Below, piece after piece: positions 7,792 to 16,692 of a stretch of DNA of 64,000 bases (the first letter of the stretch is position 1; every line of letters starts with the position of its first letter). The DNA comes from an uncultured Kiritimatiellota bacterium (GTDB lineage: Bacteria; Verrucomicrobiota; Kiritimatiellia; RFP12; DVOR01): the NCBI GenBank assembly GCA_944391055.1, contig CALXSF010000007.1, positions 62,001 to 126,000 on the forward strand. The letters run 5' to 3'. Position numbers and translations under genes: made by a program. Under the pieces are notes generated by a model that worked only from the letters and a program-made list of their open reading frames with translations, did not search any database and was not told where the DNA came from.

Positions 7792-8637
7792 ATGCCCAAC
7801 CCCCGACGCCCGCGCCGCGGTTTCACCCTCGTGGAGCTGCTCACGGTCATCGCCATCGTGGCGGTGGTGGGGGCGGGCGTGGCCGTCACCTATGGTCGCG
7901 AGACCCTCGTGCGGGCGAGGCGCCAGATGACCTTGGCCGAGATGGGCCGCATCCGCGACGCCTTCGCCCGCTTCCACGCCGACAACGCCCCGCGCCTTCT
8001 CTCTGGCGTCCATGCGCCAAACGACAGCGAGGTGTTCCCCTCGTCGGACTTCCGCCTCACCTTTTCGGGCGGCGACCGCCCCGACGCGGGCGACCGCACC
8101 TACGGCATGCTCGAGTTCTACGAGCGCTACGGTCTCTGGCCGCTTCTCCAGCCCTCCGTCGCCGAGGACGGCGAGCGGCTGGAAGACGCCGACTTCGTCG
8201 TCTTCGGCGAGCCCGACCCCCTCACCGGCGAGGGCTGGCACGGCCCCTACGCCGACGCCCCCAGCCGCGTGGCCTGCGTGGCCGACGGCGCCTACGGCAC
8301 GCTCACCCCCGCCGGCGACGGCGCGAGCGACCCCGTCTTCCCCCAGATCGCCACCCGTTGGGATGGCTTCTACCGCGTCCTCTACCTCGAGCACTGCAAG
8401 GACGAGGCCGACCTCACTCAACCCATCTACCGCCGCCTCTTCCTCGTCTGCGCCGAAAACCCCGAGGATTGGGACGACTTCGACGACGAGGAACTCGGCA
8501 CCCTCACCGGCAACCGCCGCCTCGGCGCCGACTCCGGCCCCCTCGACCTCGCCACCGGCGCGCTCCGCCCGCGCGACGACGCCCGCGGCCTGACCTTTGT
8601 GGAGCTGCTCAACCTCGACATTTGGAGGACGCCGTGA
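7792..8637 (+). CDS. Type IV pilin-like protein 2
   Basis: A 281-residue prepilin. The leader MPNPRRPRRG is followed by FTLVELLTVIAIVAVVGAGVAV, so Glu sits at +5 after cleavage at Gly. ATG 7792 is chosen rather than TTG 7780 because GAGG lies at the right distance before it. The soluble domain is acidic and rich in aromatic residues. Its segment around GEGWHGPYADAP recalls the WxGPY turn of GspG/PulG-type pseudopilins. It is probably a minor pilin assembled by the PilB/PilC machinery encoded downstream. Its N-terminus is nearly a copy of the preceding pilin. Confidence 0.82.
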   Translation: MPNPRRPRRGFTLVELLTVIAIVAVVGAGVAVTYGRETLVRARRQMTLAEMGRIRDAFARFHADNAPRLLSGVHAPNDSEVFPSSDFRLTFSGGDRPDAGDRTYGMLEFYERYGLWPLLQPSVAEDGERLEDADFVVFGEPDPLTGEGWHGPYADAPSRVACVADGAYGTLTPAGDGASDPVFPQIATRWDGFYRVLYLEHCKDEADLTQPIYRRLFLVCAENPEDWDDFDDEELGTLTGNRRLGADSGPLDLATGALRPRDDARGLTFVELLNLDIWRTP

Positions 8638-9626
8638 CGCGCCGCGGCATGACGCTCGTCGAGCTGCTTGTCGTCCTCGCCATCCTGGCGGGGCTGACGG
8701 CGGCGGTGATGGCCGGCGCGGCGGCGACCCGGGAGAAGGCGCGCTACGACCGCACCGCGCGCGACGCCGCGGCGATGGCCGAGGCGCTCACCCGCGCCGA
8801 CGGCCTCTCGCTCGTCTCCGATCTTGGCCTCGCGCCGGATTCCGCCGAGGCGCTCTGCCTGCTCTTCGGCGCGCGCCTGCCCGCCGAGACCGTGACGCCA
8901 GACCCGGAAAACCCCGGCGGGACCGTCACCTCCGTCGCCGTCCTCGACGTCCCCGCGTGGGCCCTCCGCGCCGCGCCGCTCATCCCCGCCGCGACCACCC
9001 CGGCCTACTCGGCCGCGGAGATCGCCGCCGCCGACGCCGCGGCCATCACCAACCGTTTCGCCGCCGTCACCCTCGGTGCGGGCTGGCGCGGGCCCTACTG
9101 CGCCGGCGACGCCCTGGCCGCCGACGATTCCGACCCGGACAACCCCATCCCGTATGTCGTCGACGGCTTCGGCGGGCCGTGGGAGTTCGACGGCGAGACG
9201 CTCGTCTCCCGCGGCCGCGACCGCATGGACGACGCGCTCCGCGCGGCCCAGGACGCCATCGACTGGCGCGACCGCGACCGAACGTTCGCCGTCCCCGCGC
9301 CCGCGCCCACCCTTTCGCTCACCGTCGAGGCCGAGGGCGGCGCCGCCGTCCAGCTGCTGCACGTCTTCGTCCATCAGCCGGCGCTGACGGTGGGCGCGAC
9401 TTCGGCCTCGGTGGGGCTGGCCTGCCGTTATTACCGTTTCGAGAACGCCGACTCCGTGCTCCTCTCCGAGGGGCTCACCGTGGGCGAGCGGGTCGTCTTC
9501 GCCCTGGCCGAGACCGCCTCCGGCGCGCAATCGGCCCCCGCGCGGCGCGTGCTCCTCCGCCCCGGCGCCAACACTGTCAATCTCAGCCTCCACCCCGCCA
9601 CCGCCTATCCCACCCCGACCCCCTGA
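8634..9626 (+). CDS. Type IV pilin-like protein 3
   Basis: A 330-residue prepilin starting with GTG 8634, which overlaps the previous stop as GTGA and is preceded by GGAGGA. The leader is very short (MTRRG), then MTLVELLVVLAILAGLTAAVMA. The residue after the cleavage Gly is Met rather than Phe; Glu at +5 is kept. A WRGPYCAGD turn near residue 155 resembles the GspG-like pseudopilin fold. The C-terminal third (from about residue 220) is rich in beta-prone Val/Thr/Leu and may be a separate domain. It is likely a minor pilin or pseudopilin. Confidence 0.8.
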   Translation: MTRRGMTLVELLVVLAILAGLTAAVMAGAAATREKARYDRTARDAAAMAEALTRADGLSLVSDLGLAPDSAEALCLLFGARLPAETVTPDPENPGGTVTSVAVLDVPAWALRAAPLIPAATTPAYSAAEIAAADAAAITNRFAAVTLGAGWRGPYCAGDALAADDSDPDNPIPYVVDGFGGPWEFDGETLVSRGRDRMDDALRAAQDAIDWRDRDRTFAVPAPAPTLSLTVEAEGGAAVQLLHVFVHQPALTVGATSASVGLACRYYRFENADSVLLSEGLTVGERVVFALAETASGAQSAPARRVLLRPGANTVNLSLHPATAYPTPTP

Positions 9627-9628
9627 CC

Positions 9629-10972
9629 ATGCGCAAGACCAAACCCTCCAAAACGCCCGCCGTCCTCATCCATGATGGGGCGCGGTGGCTGCTCCCCGGG
9701 GAGCCCGGGCGCGCCGTCGCCGCCCCGCCCGACGCCCCGCCCCCGGCGCTGCTCGCCGCCGTCTCGGGCCACGCCTCCCTCCGTTTCCTGCTCGCCGGCG
9801 AGGTGCGCCGCGTCGACGCCGCCCTCCCCCCCGGCGCCCGCTGGGCCGAGGCGCAGGCGCTCGTGGCGCAGGAGGCCGCCGACCAGACGGGCGCCGACCC
9901 GGCGACGCTTCTTTGCGCGGGCCAGGCCTACGGCGAGGGGCGCGCCGCGGCCCTGCTGGCGGGCGTCTTCCCCATGGGGCGCGCCGAGGCGCTCCGCGCA
10001 GCCGCCGAGGGCGCGGGGCTGCGCTTCGGCGGCGTGGCGTCGCTGGAGCTGGCGTGCCTGGCGGCGTGGCGCGGACGCCCCGCCGCGGGGGGCGCCGCCG
10101 TGGCGCTGGTGGGGCAGGGGGGCACGCTCGTCGCCGCGCCCCCGCCCGCCGCGCCGGTCCCGGTGGCGGGCGGTCTGCGCCACGCCGCCGCCGACCCCGC
10201 GGTCTGGCTGGCGCGCTTCACCCAGGGCGCCCGCTTCCTGGACGCCGCCGCGCCGCTCCGCCTGGTGGTCTTCGCCGAGGCGGATCCGGGCCTGGCCGGG
10301 GCGCTCCGCGCGCAGGGCGGCTTCGCGGACGTCGCGGAGGCGCCGTGCGACGCGCTCTTCGCCGAGGCCGCGCGCCTGGCCGCCGAGGCCCGGCCGAACC
10401 GCCTGGGCGGGGCCCTCCCGGTCGCGAATCCCTGGGAGCCGCGCAAACGTTTCTCCCACGGCTGGATCGTCGCGCCGTGCGCGGCGCTGCTGGCGCTGCC
10501 GTTTCTTTATGGGGGCGCGCAGGATTGGCTGATGGCCCGCGAGGAAGCGCGCTACCGCGCCGCCGCCGAGGCCTTCCTGCCGCTGGAGCGGGCCGTCAAG
10601 GCCGCCGAGGCGCGCGAGGGCGCCGCGCGGCGCGCGTTGGAGGGCGAGCGCGCGGAGCAGACGGCGTTGGCGGCGCGGCGGCGGCCGTTGGCGGCGTTCG
10701 TCCAGACGGCCTATTTCTTCTGCCGGCACGCGGGGCCGAGCGTCCGGCTGGAGGCGCTCGCCGAGCGGGATGGGCTGGTGACGGCGCGGGGCGTCTACGC
10801 GGATCCGGAGGACGGCGTGCGCCTGAACGCGGATCTGGCGGCCTTCGCGGGGCGGGAGGGGCTGCGCGTGGCGCGCACCGTCGTCTCCGAGGGCAAGGAC
10901 GCCGAGGGGCTGCCGCTCTCGCGCTTCGAGATCGCCGTGGATGGGTCGCGGCTTGGGGAGGCCGGGCGATGA
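9629..10972 (+). CDS. PilM/PilN-like fusion protein of the pilus operon
   Basis: A 447-residue protein with a cytoplasmic N-terminal part of about 275 residues, one membrane helix near residues 280-297 and an alpha-helical, Ala/Glu/Arg-rich periplasmic part. This is the topology of a PilM-type domain joined to a PilN-type domain. It stands directly before a PilO-like gene in the normal pilM-pilN-pilO position. Sequence similarity to PilM is not obvious by eye, so the call rests on topology and gene order. The stop overlaps the next start (ATGA). It would form the inner-membrane alignment complex linking PilB/PilC to PilP/PilQ. Confidence 0.6.
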   Translation: MRKTKPSKTPAVLIHDGARWLLPGEPGRAVAAPPDAPPPALLAAVSGHASLRFLLAGEVRRVDAALPPGARWAEAQALVAQEAADQTGADPATLLCAGQAYGEGRAAALLAGVFPMGRAEALRAAAEGAGLRFGGVASLELACLAAWRGRPAAGGAAVALVGQGGTLVAAPPPAAPVPVAGGLRHAAADPAVWLARFTQGARFLDAAAPLRLVVFAEADPGLAGALRAQGGFADVAEAPCDALFAEAARLAAEARPNRLGGALPVANPWEPRKRFSHGWIVAPCAALLALPFLYGGAQDWLMAREEARYRAAAEAFLPLERAVKAAEAREGAARRALEGERAEQTALAARRRPLAAFVQTAYFFCRHAGPSVRLEALAERDGLVTARGVYADPEDGVRLNADLAAFAGREGLRVARTVVSEGKDAEGLPLSRFEIAVDGSRLGEAGR

Positions 10973-11769
10973 GGGCGTGGTTTGCGAGGACCAACAGCTG
11001 GCATTGGCTGTGCGCCGCCGTGGCGGTGAGCGCGCTTGTCTCCGCCTTCCTTTGGAAAGGCCAGATCGACCGCGTGGCCCGCGAGCGCGGCCCCGCCCGC
11101 GAGCGTCAGGCCGGCCATCTCGCCGCGCTCCGCGCGCTGAGCCCCGACCAGCCCGCCGCGCTCGACCGCCGCGCCGCCGCCCACAAGGCCGACCTCGCCG
11201 CGCTGCGGCGGGAGGTCGAGGCCGCCGGCTTCGCGCCCATCCCCGAGGGCGACGGTGCGACGCTGGCCGTCAAGAACGCCCTTGACCGCGCCCTCACCGC
11301 CCGCGGCCTGCGCATCCTCTCCAGCGCCATCTCGGTGGCGGGGGAGGAGGTGCCCCGCGCCGCCGCCAAGCCCGCCGCGCAGGCCGCCCCGCGGCGCGTC
11401 TCGGCCGACGCCTACGCCCGCGAGGTTCAGCGCGCCGCCGCGAACCTCCAGGGCGCCATGAAGGACGATTTCCTGCGCGACGCCCAGCGGAAGATCGCCC
11501 AACTCCGGGCCGCCGAGGCCCGCGAGGCCAGGCGCTCCGCCAAGCGTGCCGCCGCCGCGCCGTCCGCGCCGCAGGCCGCCCCCGCGCGTCTCTCCTTCAA
11601 GACCGAGGAGGTGGCCTACACGGTGGAGGGCGAGTTCCGCGACATGTTCCTCTTCCTGGTGGGCGAGACCTTCCGGAAGCCTTCCTATCACCTCAAGGAC
11701 ATCGCCGTCACGCGTCCCGAGGGGGGCGCCACGCGCATGACCTTCACGTTGCAGGCCAACCACCGATGA
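10969..11769 (+). CDS. PilO-like inner-membrane pilus assembly protein
   Basis: A 266-residue protein with a short cytoplasmic N-terminus, one membrane helix at about residues 11-27, a long Arg/Ala/Glu-rich coiled-coil region and a C-terminal alpha/beta domain that begins near FKTEEVAYTVEGEF. This matches PilO architecture (helix, coiled coil, ferredoxin-like domain). It lies between the PilM/N-like gene and pilB, overlapping both by 4 bases. It is expected to pair with the PilN-like region in the periplasm. An Ala/Arg/Lys-rich linker (residues 185-200) is lower in complexity. Confidence 0.6.
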   Translation: MRAWFARTNSWHWLCAAVAVSALVSAFLWKGQIDRVARERGPARERQAGHLAALRALSPDQPAALDRRAAAHKADLAALRREVEAAGFAPIPEGDGATLAVKNALDRALTARGLRILSSAISVAGEEVPRAAAKPAAQAAPRRVSADAYAREVQRAAANLQGAMKDDFLRDAQRKIAQLRAAEAREARRSAKRAAAAPSAPQAAPARLSFKTEEVAYTVEGEFRDMFLFLVGETFRKPSYHLKDIAVTRPEGGATRMTFTLQANHR

Positions 11770-13217
11770 GCGCGGGCGAGACGTTGGACGTGGCGCGCGT
11801 GCGCCCCCCGCAGGCGGCGCTGGCCCTCCTGAACGCCCGCTCGGCGCGCGGACTGGGCGCCCTGCCCGTGGCCCTCGCGCCCGACGGCACGGTCACGGTC
11901 TGCGTGGCCGACGGCACGGACTTCGCCCTGCGCGACCGCGTGGAGCGGCTGCTGGCGGGCCATGCCGTACGCTTCGTGGAGGCGGCCGACCCGGCAGCCT
12001 TCCCCGCCGCCCTGCGCGAGAACTACCCCGACGCGGCGCTCAACGGCACGCTCGACCGCCCGGAGGAGCTCTTCGCCTATATGCTCCGCCGCGCGCTGGC
12101 CCTCAACGCCAGCGACATCCATGTCTCCCCCGACGAGGCGGGCGCGCGCATCCGCCTGCGCGTCGACGGCCGCCTGACGCCCGACCGCCGCGAACCGCCC
12201 GAGGCCGCCGCCGAGTTCGTCTCCTACATCAAGGTCTTGGCCAAGCTCGACATCGCCGAGCGCCGCGCCCCGCAGGACGGCAACATCGACTTCCCGCTCG
12301 ACGGCCGCACCGTCGCCCTGCGCGTGGCCACCGTGCCCACCATCCACGGCGAGCACGTCACGCTCCGCATCCTCAGCCAGACGGCCCAGGCCAGGCAGTT
12401 GGAGCGGCTGGGGGATCTGGGGATGAACCCGGGGCAAAGTACCCTCTTCCGCCGCGCCCTGCACGCGCCCAACGGCGTGATCATCATCTCCGGCCCCACC
12501 GGCTCGGGCAAGACCACCACCCTCTACGCCGCGCTCCGCGCCCTCGCCGCCTCCGACGCGCTCCACCTGGTGAGCATCGAGGACCCCGTGGAGAAGCCCG
12601 TCGCGGGGGTGACGCAGATCAAGGTGGACGGCCGCCAGGAGCGCGTCTCCTTCGCCAAGGCCCTCCGGAGCGTCCTCCGCCATGACCCCGACGTGGTGAT
12701 GATCGGCGAGATCCGCGACGGCGAGACGGCCGCCACCGCCCTGCGCTCGGCCCTCACCGGCCACCTCGTCCTCACCACCCTGCACACCAACAGCGCCCCC
12801 GCCATCCTCACCCGCCTGACCGACCTCGGCGTGCCGCCCTATCTCGTGGCCGCGACCCTCCGCCTGGCGATGGCCCAGCGCCTGGTGCGCCGCCCCTGCC
12901 CCGCCTGCATGACCTGGCGCCCCGCCACCGAGGGCGAGTGCCGCGCCTGCGGCTGGGACCCCGCCGACCCCCCGCGCCTCCCCAAGGCCAACGGCTGCGC
13001 CTACTGCGGCGGCACGGGCTACGCCGGGCGCACCGCCGTCTACGAGATGCTTCGGGTGGACGACGCCGTGCGCGCCGCGCTCTTGGGCGGCCGCCCGCCG
13101 ACGATCGCCGACCCCGCGCTCACCCTGCGCGGCGACGGCCTGCGCAAGGCGCTCGCGGGCGAGACCACCCTGGAGGAGGTCGCCGACGTCATCGACAACG
13201 ACCTGATGCCGCTATGA
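11766..13217 (+). CDS. pilB: Type IV pilus extension ATPase PilB/GspE
   Basis: A 483-residue secretion ATPase that hydrolyses ATP at the inner membrane to drive pilin polymerisation. Walker A GPTGSGKT is at 243-250. The Asp box follows (SIEDPVE), then Walker B MIGEIRDGET and the His box LTTLHTN. The N-terminal MshEN-like domain is short. The zinc-binding region has three CxxC pairs (CPAC, CRAC, CAYC) where many relatives have two; the last leads into the usual GGTGYAGR. It overlaps its neighbours by 4 bases on each side. The pilT gene at the operon end favours a pilus rather than a type II secretion role. Confidence 0.92.
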   Translation: MSAGETLDVARVRPPQAALALLNARSARGLGALPVALAPDGTVTVCVADGTDFALRDRVERLLAGHAVRFVEAADPAAFPAALRENYPDAALNGTLDRPEELFAYMLRRALALNASDIHVSPDEAGARIRLRVDGRLTPDRREPPEAAAEFVSYIKVLAKLDIAERRAPQDGNIDFPLDGRTVALRVATVPTIHGEHVTLRILSQTAQARQLERLGDLGMNPGQSTLFRRALHAPNGVIIISGPTGSGKTTTLYAALRALAASDALHLVSIEDPVEKPVAGVTQIKVDGRQERVSFAKALRSVLRHDPDVVMIGEIRDGETAATALRSALTGHLVLTTLHTNSAPAILTRLTDLGVPPYLVAATLRLAMAQRLVRRPCPACMTWRPATEGECRACGWDPADPPRLPKANGCAYCGGTGYAGRTAVYEMLRVDDAVRAALLGGRPPTIADPALTLRGDGLRKALAGETTLEEVADVIDNDLMPL

Positions 13218-14440
13218 GCCGCTTCCGCTACGAAGGGATCCAAGGGGGACGCAGGGCCCGCGGCTTCGTGGAGGCCGAGGACGCCCCGGCGGCGCGCGCC
13301 GCCCTGCGCGCGCAGGGCGTGCTGCCCGTCGCCGTGGCCCCCGCGCCGGGACGGGCCGCCGGGCCGTGCCCGCGCGGGCCGGTGGGGCGCGCGCTGAGCC
13401 GCTGGTTCGTGGGGCGGCTGGCCGTGGAGCAGGCCTTCATGCAGCTGGTGGTGCTGCTGCGCGGCGACGTGGCGGTGGTGGAGGCGTTGGAGACGGTCGC
13501 CGAGCTCTCCGATGGTTATCTGGCGCAGGCCTTGGCCGAGACGGCGCAGGCCGTGCGCGGCGGCAGCTCCCTGGCCAAGGCGATGCGCGCGGCGATGCCG
13601 TGGGTGGGGGAGCTCTACCTGGGGCTGGTGGCGGTGGGCGAGGCCAACGGCTCCCTGCCGCGGATGTTCGATTACTGCGTGGGGCTGATGGCCAACCGCC
13701 GCAAGCTCCGGAACGAGGTCATCCGCGCGCTCACCTATCCCGCCATCGTCGTGCTTATGGGGCTGGGCGTGGGGTGGTACGTCAGCGCCGTGGCCATCCC
13801 GCAGATCGTCTCCGTGATGGGCGACCCGGGGCGCCTCCCGCCCATCACCCGCTCCCTGCTCACCACCAGCGAGTGGGTGCGGAGCGACGGTTATTGGCTT
13901 ATCCTCGGCCCTGTGCTTTTCGCCGCGGCCTTGGCGCTGCTGCGGCGCCTGCCGGCCCTGGGCCTTCTCTTCGACCGCGTGGGGCTGGCGCTCCCGCTCT
14001 TCGGCAAGGTGGCGCGCTTCTCCGGCAACGCCCTCTTCAACCACACCCTCGCCCTGCTCATCGAGAGTGGTATCTCGGTGGTGGAGTCGCTGGCGCTCAT
14101 CCGCGGCACGCTGGCCAACGCCTTCTACCGCAGGCAGGTCGCCGCCGCCCGCGCGAGCGTCCTCGCCGGCAAGCCGCTTTCCGAGGGGCTCGCCGCCACC
14201 GCCCTCGGCCGCCTCTCCCCGCTCTCCAAGGCGCTCGTGCGCGTGGGCGAGAGCTCCGGCAACCTCGCCGACGGCCTGCGCTACGCCGGCGATTACTACG
14301 CACAGGCGCTGGCCCGCCGCCTGGATCTCCTGGGCAAGCTCGTCGAGCCCGCGCTCGTCATCGTCGTCGGCGGCATGGTCGCCTATGTCTACGTCGCCTT
14401 TTTCATGGGCATGGCGGCCATGAACGCCGCCGCAAGCTGA
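13214..14440 (+). CDS. pilC: Type IV pilus inner-membrane platform protein PilC/GspF
   Basis: A 408-residue T2SS-F family protein with the usual duplicated domain. The first cytoplasmic half (about residues 70-185) has the family pattern GSSLAKAM and PWVGELYLGLVAVGEANGSL; the second repeats it (GKPLSEGL and LVRVGESSGNL). Three long hydrophobic segments lie near residues 178-205, 230-255 and 385-405. It sits in the membrane under the pilus and transmits rotation of PilB to the growing fibre. The N-terminal MSRFRYEGIQGGRRARGFVEA is the typical extended start of this family. The start overlaps the pilB stop. Confidence 0.92.
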   Translation: MSRFRYEGIQGGRRARGFVEAEDAPAARAALRAQGVLPVAVAPAPGRAAGPCPRGPVGRALSRWFVGRLAVEQAFMQLVVLLRGDVAVVEALETVAELSDGYLAQALAETAQAVRGGSSLAKAMRAAMPWVGELYLGLVAVGEANGSLPRMFDYCVGLMANRRKLRNEVIRALTYPAIVVLMGLGVGWYVSAVAIPQIVSVMGDPGRLPPITRSLLTTSEWVRSDGYWLILGPVLFAAALALLRRLPALGLLFDRVGLALPLFGKVARFSGNALFNHTLALLIESGISVVESLALIRGTLANAFYRRQVAAARASVLAGKPLSEGLAATALGRLSPLSKALVRVGESSGNLADGLRYAGDYYAQALARRLDLLGKLVEPALVIVVGGMVAYVYVAFFMGMAAMNAAAS

Positions 14441-14453
14441 AAGGAAATCCCCC

Positions 14454-14942
14454 GTGAGACGCCTCCCCCTGACGCCCTGCCTTCTTCTCCTCGCCGCCTC
14501 GGCCGCCGCCGCGATCCCGCTCTCCGAGCCGCCGCAGAAACTGCGTGACGCGGAGGGCAACCCGGAGGTGGGGCTGGTCGACCCCTTCGTCCCGCGCGGC
14601 TCCGGCGAGGACCCGGCCGCGTCCGGCGACGGCCCCGCCCGCACCGCCGCCGGCGAGCTCCCGGAGGGCTTCCGCATCCTGGCCATCTCCGTCCCCGAGA
14701 AGGGCGAGCCCACCGCGCTCGTGAGCATGGGCGAGGACGAGGAGCCCACGCTGGTGCGCCAGGGCGACCAAGTGCGCGTGCCGCGCGGCGACCCCCGCGC
14801 CCGCCGCCGCGCCCGTGCCGCCGCGCCCGACCCCAACGCGCGCTTCACCTTCTACCTCTACGTCAAGACCATCGCCCCCACCTACATCGAGGTCTATCAC
14901 TCCAAGGCCCGCCCCGACGACACGCAAATCCTCCGCTGGTAA
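14454..14942 (+). CDS. PilP-like periplasmic pilus assembly protein
   Basis: A 162-residue protein with a signal peptide (MRRLPLTPCLLLLAASAAAA), a Pro/Gly/Asp-rich linker and a small C-terminal beta domain that begins near GFRILAISVPEKGEPTALV. A single compact beta domain on a flexible linker, placed just before the secretin, is the PilP/GspC arrangement, which connects the PilN/O platform to PilQ. There is no lipobox cysteine at the signal cleavage site, unlike many PilP lipoproteins. The start is GTG 14454 with GAAAGGAAA upstream. The assignment is by topology and position. Confidence 0.6.
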   Translation: MRRLPLTPCLLLLAASAAAAIPLSEPPQKLRDAEGNPEVGLVDPFVPRGSGEDPAASGDGPARTAAGELPEGFRILAISVPEKGEPTALVSMGEDEEPTLVRQGDQVRVPRGDPRARRRARAAAPDPNARFTFYLYVKTIAPTYIEVYHSKARPDDTQILRW

Positions 14943-14948
14943 CCCGCC

Positions 14949-16691
14949 ATGAAACGCCTCCTTCCCCTGCTGCTCGCCTGCCCGCTTCTTTTCGCGCAAG
15001 AGCCCGCCGAGCCCCGCCTCAAATCCCTCATGGTGCGCGACGCGCCGGTGGAGTACGCCATGTGGCTCCTGGGCGACGCCTGGGGCCGCCACATCGTCGT
15101 CACCGACGCCGCCAAGCGCCTCCCCGTCCGCGCCTTCCTGCAAGACATCGACTGCATGGGCGCGCTCAAGGCACTCTGCCGCGCCCATGGCCTTTGGTTC
15201 CGCGAGGATCCCGAGAGCGGCGTGATTTACGTCGAGACCCTGGAGGAATACGTCGGCAACGCCTCGCGCGACGGCCACAAGTTCGTCGAGGTCGTCACCG
15301 TCGTCTACCCCCGCGCCGAGGACGTCGCCGCCAGCCTGGAGCAGGTCTTCAACGACATGGTCGTCTACAACCCGCCCGAGGACGAGGACGGCGACCCGGC
15401 CAGCGACATCGACCGCGCCCTCGACCGCATGGATCAGCTCTCCGACCGCGCCACCATGGTCGAGGACGACGCCGCCAGCGCCTCCGGCTCCGCCTCCCGC
15501 CGCTCCAACCGCAACCGCAACCTCACCGGCCTGGACAACGTCCGCGACTATTACCGCGACATGGATCGCCTGAACCGCGACAACGCCGCCATCGTCTCCG
15601 AAGGCGCCGACGGCGCCCCGCGCGCCGCCAGCCCCAGCGTCGTCTTCGTCGCCGTCGCCCGCGACGCCAACGCCATCCTCCTGCGCTCCGCCGACCAGGC
15701 CACCCTCCGCCAGGTCCGCGAGGTCATCGCCTCGCTCGACCGCCCCAAGCCCCAGGTGCTCCTCGAGGTCCGCATCCTCGCCCTCGACGTCTCCGACGAG
15801 GAGGACCGCCAGCTCGACGTCCTCTTCGGCTCCGACGGCGGCAGCCCCCTCCAGGGCGGCTTCGTCGGCGGCTACGACAACGGCCCCGTCGGCGGGCTCA
15901 CCTCCGCCATGAACGCCTTGGGCACCTTCGACGCCAACGCCGCCGCCGTCCAATACCTTTCCGAGAACCTCTCCCTCCGCCTCAAGTGGCTCGACGAGCG
16001 CGGCAAGGTCCGCCGCCTCGCCACCCCCAACCTCATGGTCTCCGACTACGAGGCCAGCCGCATCTTCGTCGGCAAGGAGACCTCCATCATCCTCAGCGTC
16101 GAGACCTCCACCACCTTCACCGGCACCGAGACCGCCACCCCCACCACCTCCACCACCGCCGACATCGACCGCACCGACATCGGCACCACCCTCGTCATCA
16201 CCCCCAAGATCCACGCCGACGGCACCTGCACCATCCGCATCCTCCAGGAGAACGCCGAGGAGGGCAACCCCAAGAACATGAGCTACGGCCCCGACCAAGA
16301 GCGCATCGAATACCAGACCACCGACGTCATCAAGCAATCCATCGTCTCCACTGTCGTCGCCAAATCCGGTCAGACCCTCGCCCTCGGCGGCCTCGTCTCC
16401 CGCACCGAGAGCGACACCAAGGCCCGCGTCCCCCTCCTGGCCGACATCCCCTGGATCGGCCCCCTCCTCTTCGAGCGCACCAACAAATCCCTCACCGTCG
16501 AGGAGCTCATCGTCCTCATCCGCCCCCACGTCATCCTCACCCCCGGCGACGCCCAGCGCGTCTCCCACGGCCTCTACCGTTCCATCGACGCCGACTCCCC
16601 CGTCGTCGGCCAGGCCCGCGACCTCACCGCGCCCGCGCCCGACGGCGGCGGCGCCCTGCTCCGCCCCCTCGCCCAGCCGGAGGCCCGGTGA
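14949..16691 (+). CDS. pilQ: Secretin PilQ/GspD, outer-membrane pore of the pilus
   Basis: A 580-residue secretin. It has a signal peptide ending near AQEP, two or three N-domains (residues 20-280), then the beta-barrel secretin core. The core is shown by PQVLLEVRILALDVS, by the gate region near LATPNLMVSDYEAS and by the hallmark VPLLADIPWIGPLLF near residues 494-508. An Asp/Ser/Arg-rich linker (about residues 138-215, with GSASRRSNRNRN) interrupts the N-domains, and a Thr-rich stretch (TETATPTTSTTAD) lies in the barrel region. It forms the multimeric outer-membrane channel for the pilus. Confidence 0.92.
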   Translation: MKRLLPLLLACPLLFAQEPAEPRLKSLMVRDAPVEYAMWLLGDAWGRHIVVTDAAKRLPVRAFLQDIDCMGALKALCRAHGLWFREDPESGVIYVETLEEYVGNASRDGHKFVEVVTVVYPRAEDVAASLEQVFNDMVVYNPPEDEDGDPASDIDRALDRMDQLSDRATMVEDDAASASGSASRRSNRNRNLTGLDNVRDYYRDMDRLNRDNAAIVSEGADGAPRAASPSVVFVAVARDANAILLRSADQATLRQVREVIASLDRPKPQVLLEVRILALDVSDEEDRQLDVLFGSDGGSPLQGGFVGGYDNGPVGGLTSAMNALGTFDANAAAVQYLSENLSLRLKWLDERGKVRRLATPNLMVSDYEASRIFVGKETSIILSVETSTTFTGTETATPTTSTTADIDRTDIGTTLVITPKIHADGTCTIRILQENAEEGNPKNMSYGPDQERIEYQTTDVIKQSIVSTVVAKSGQTLALGGLVSRTESDTKARVPLLADIPWIGPLLFERTNKSLTVEELIVLIRPHVILTPGDAQRVSHGLYRSIDADSPVVGQARDLTAPAPDGGGALLRPLAQPEAR

Positions 16692-16692
16692 G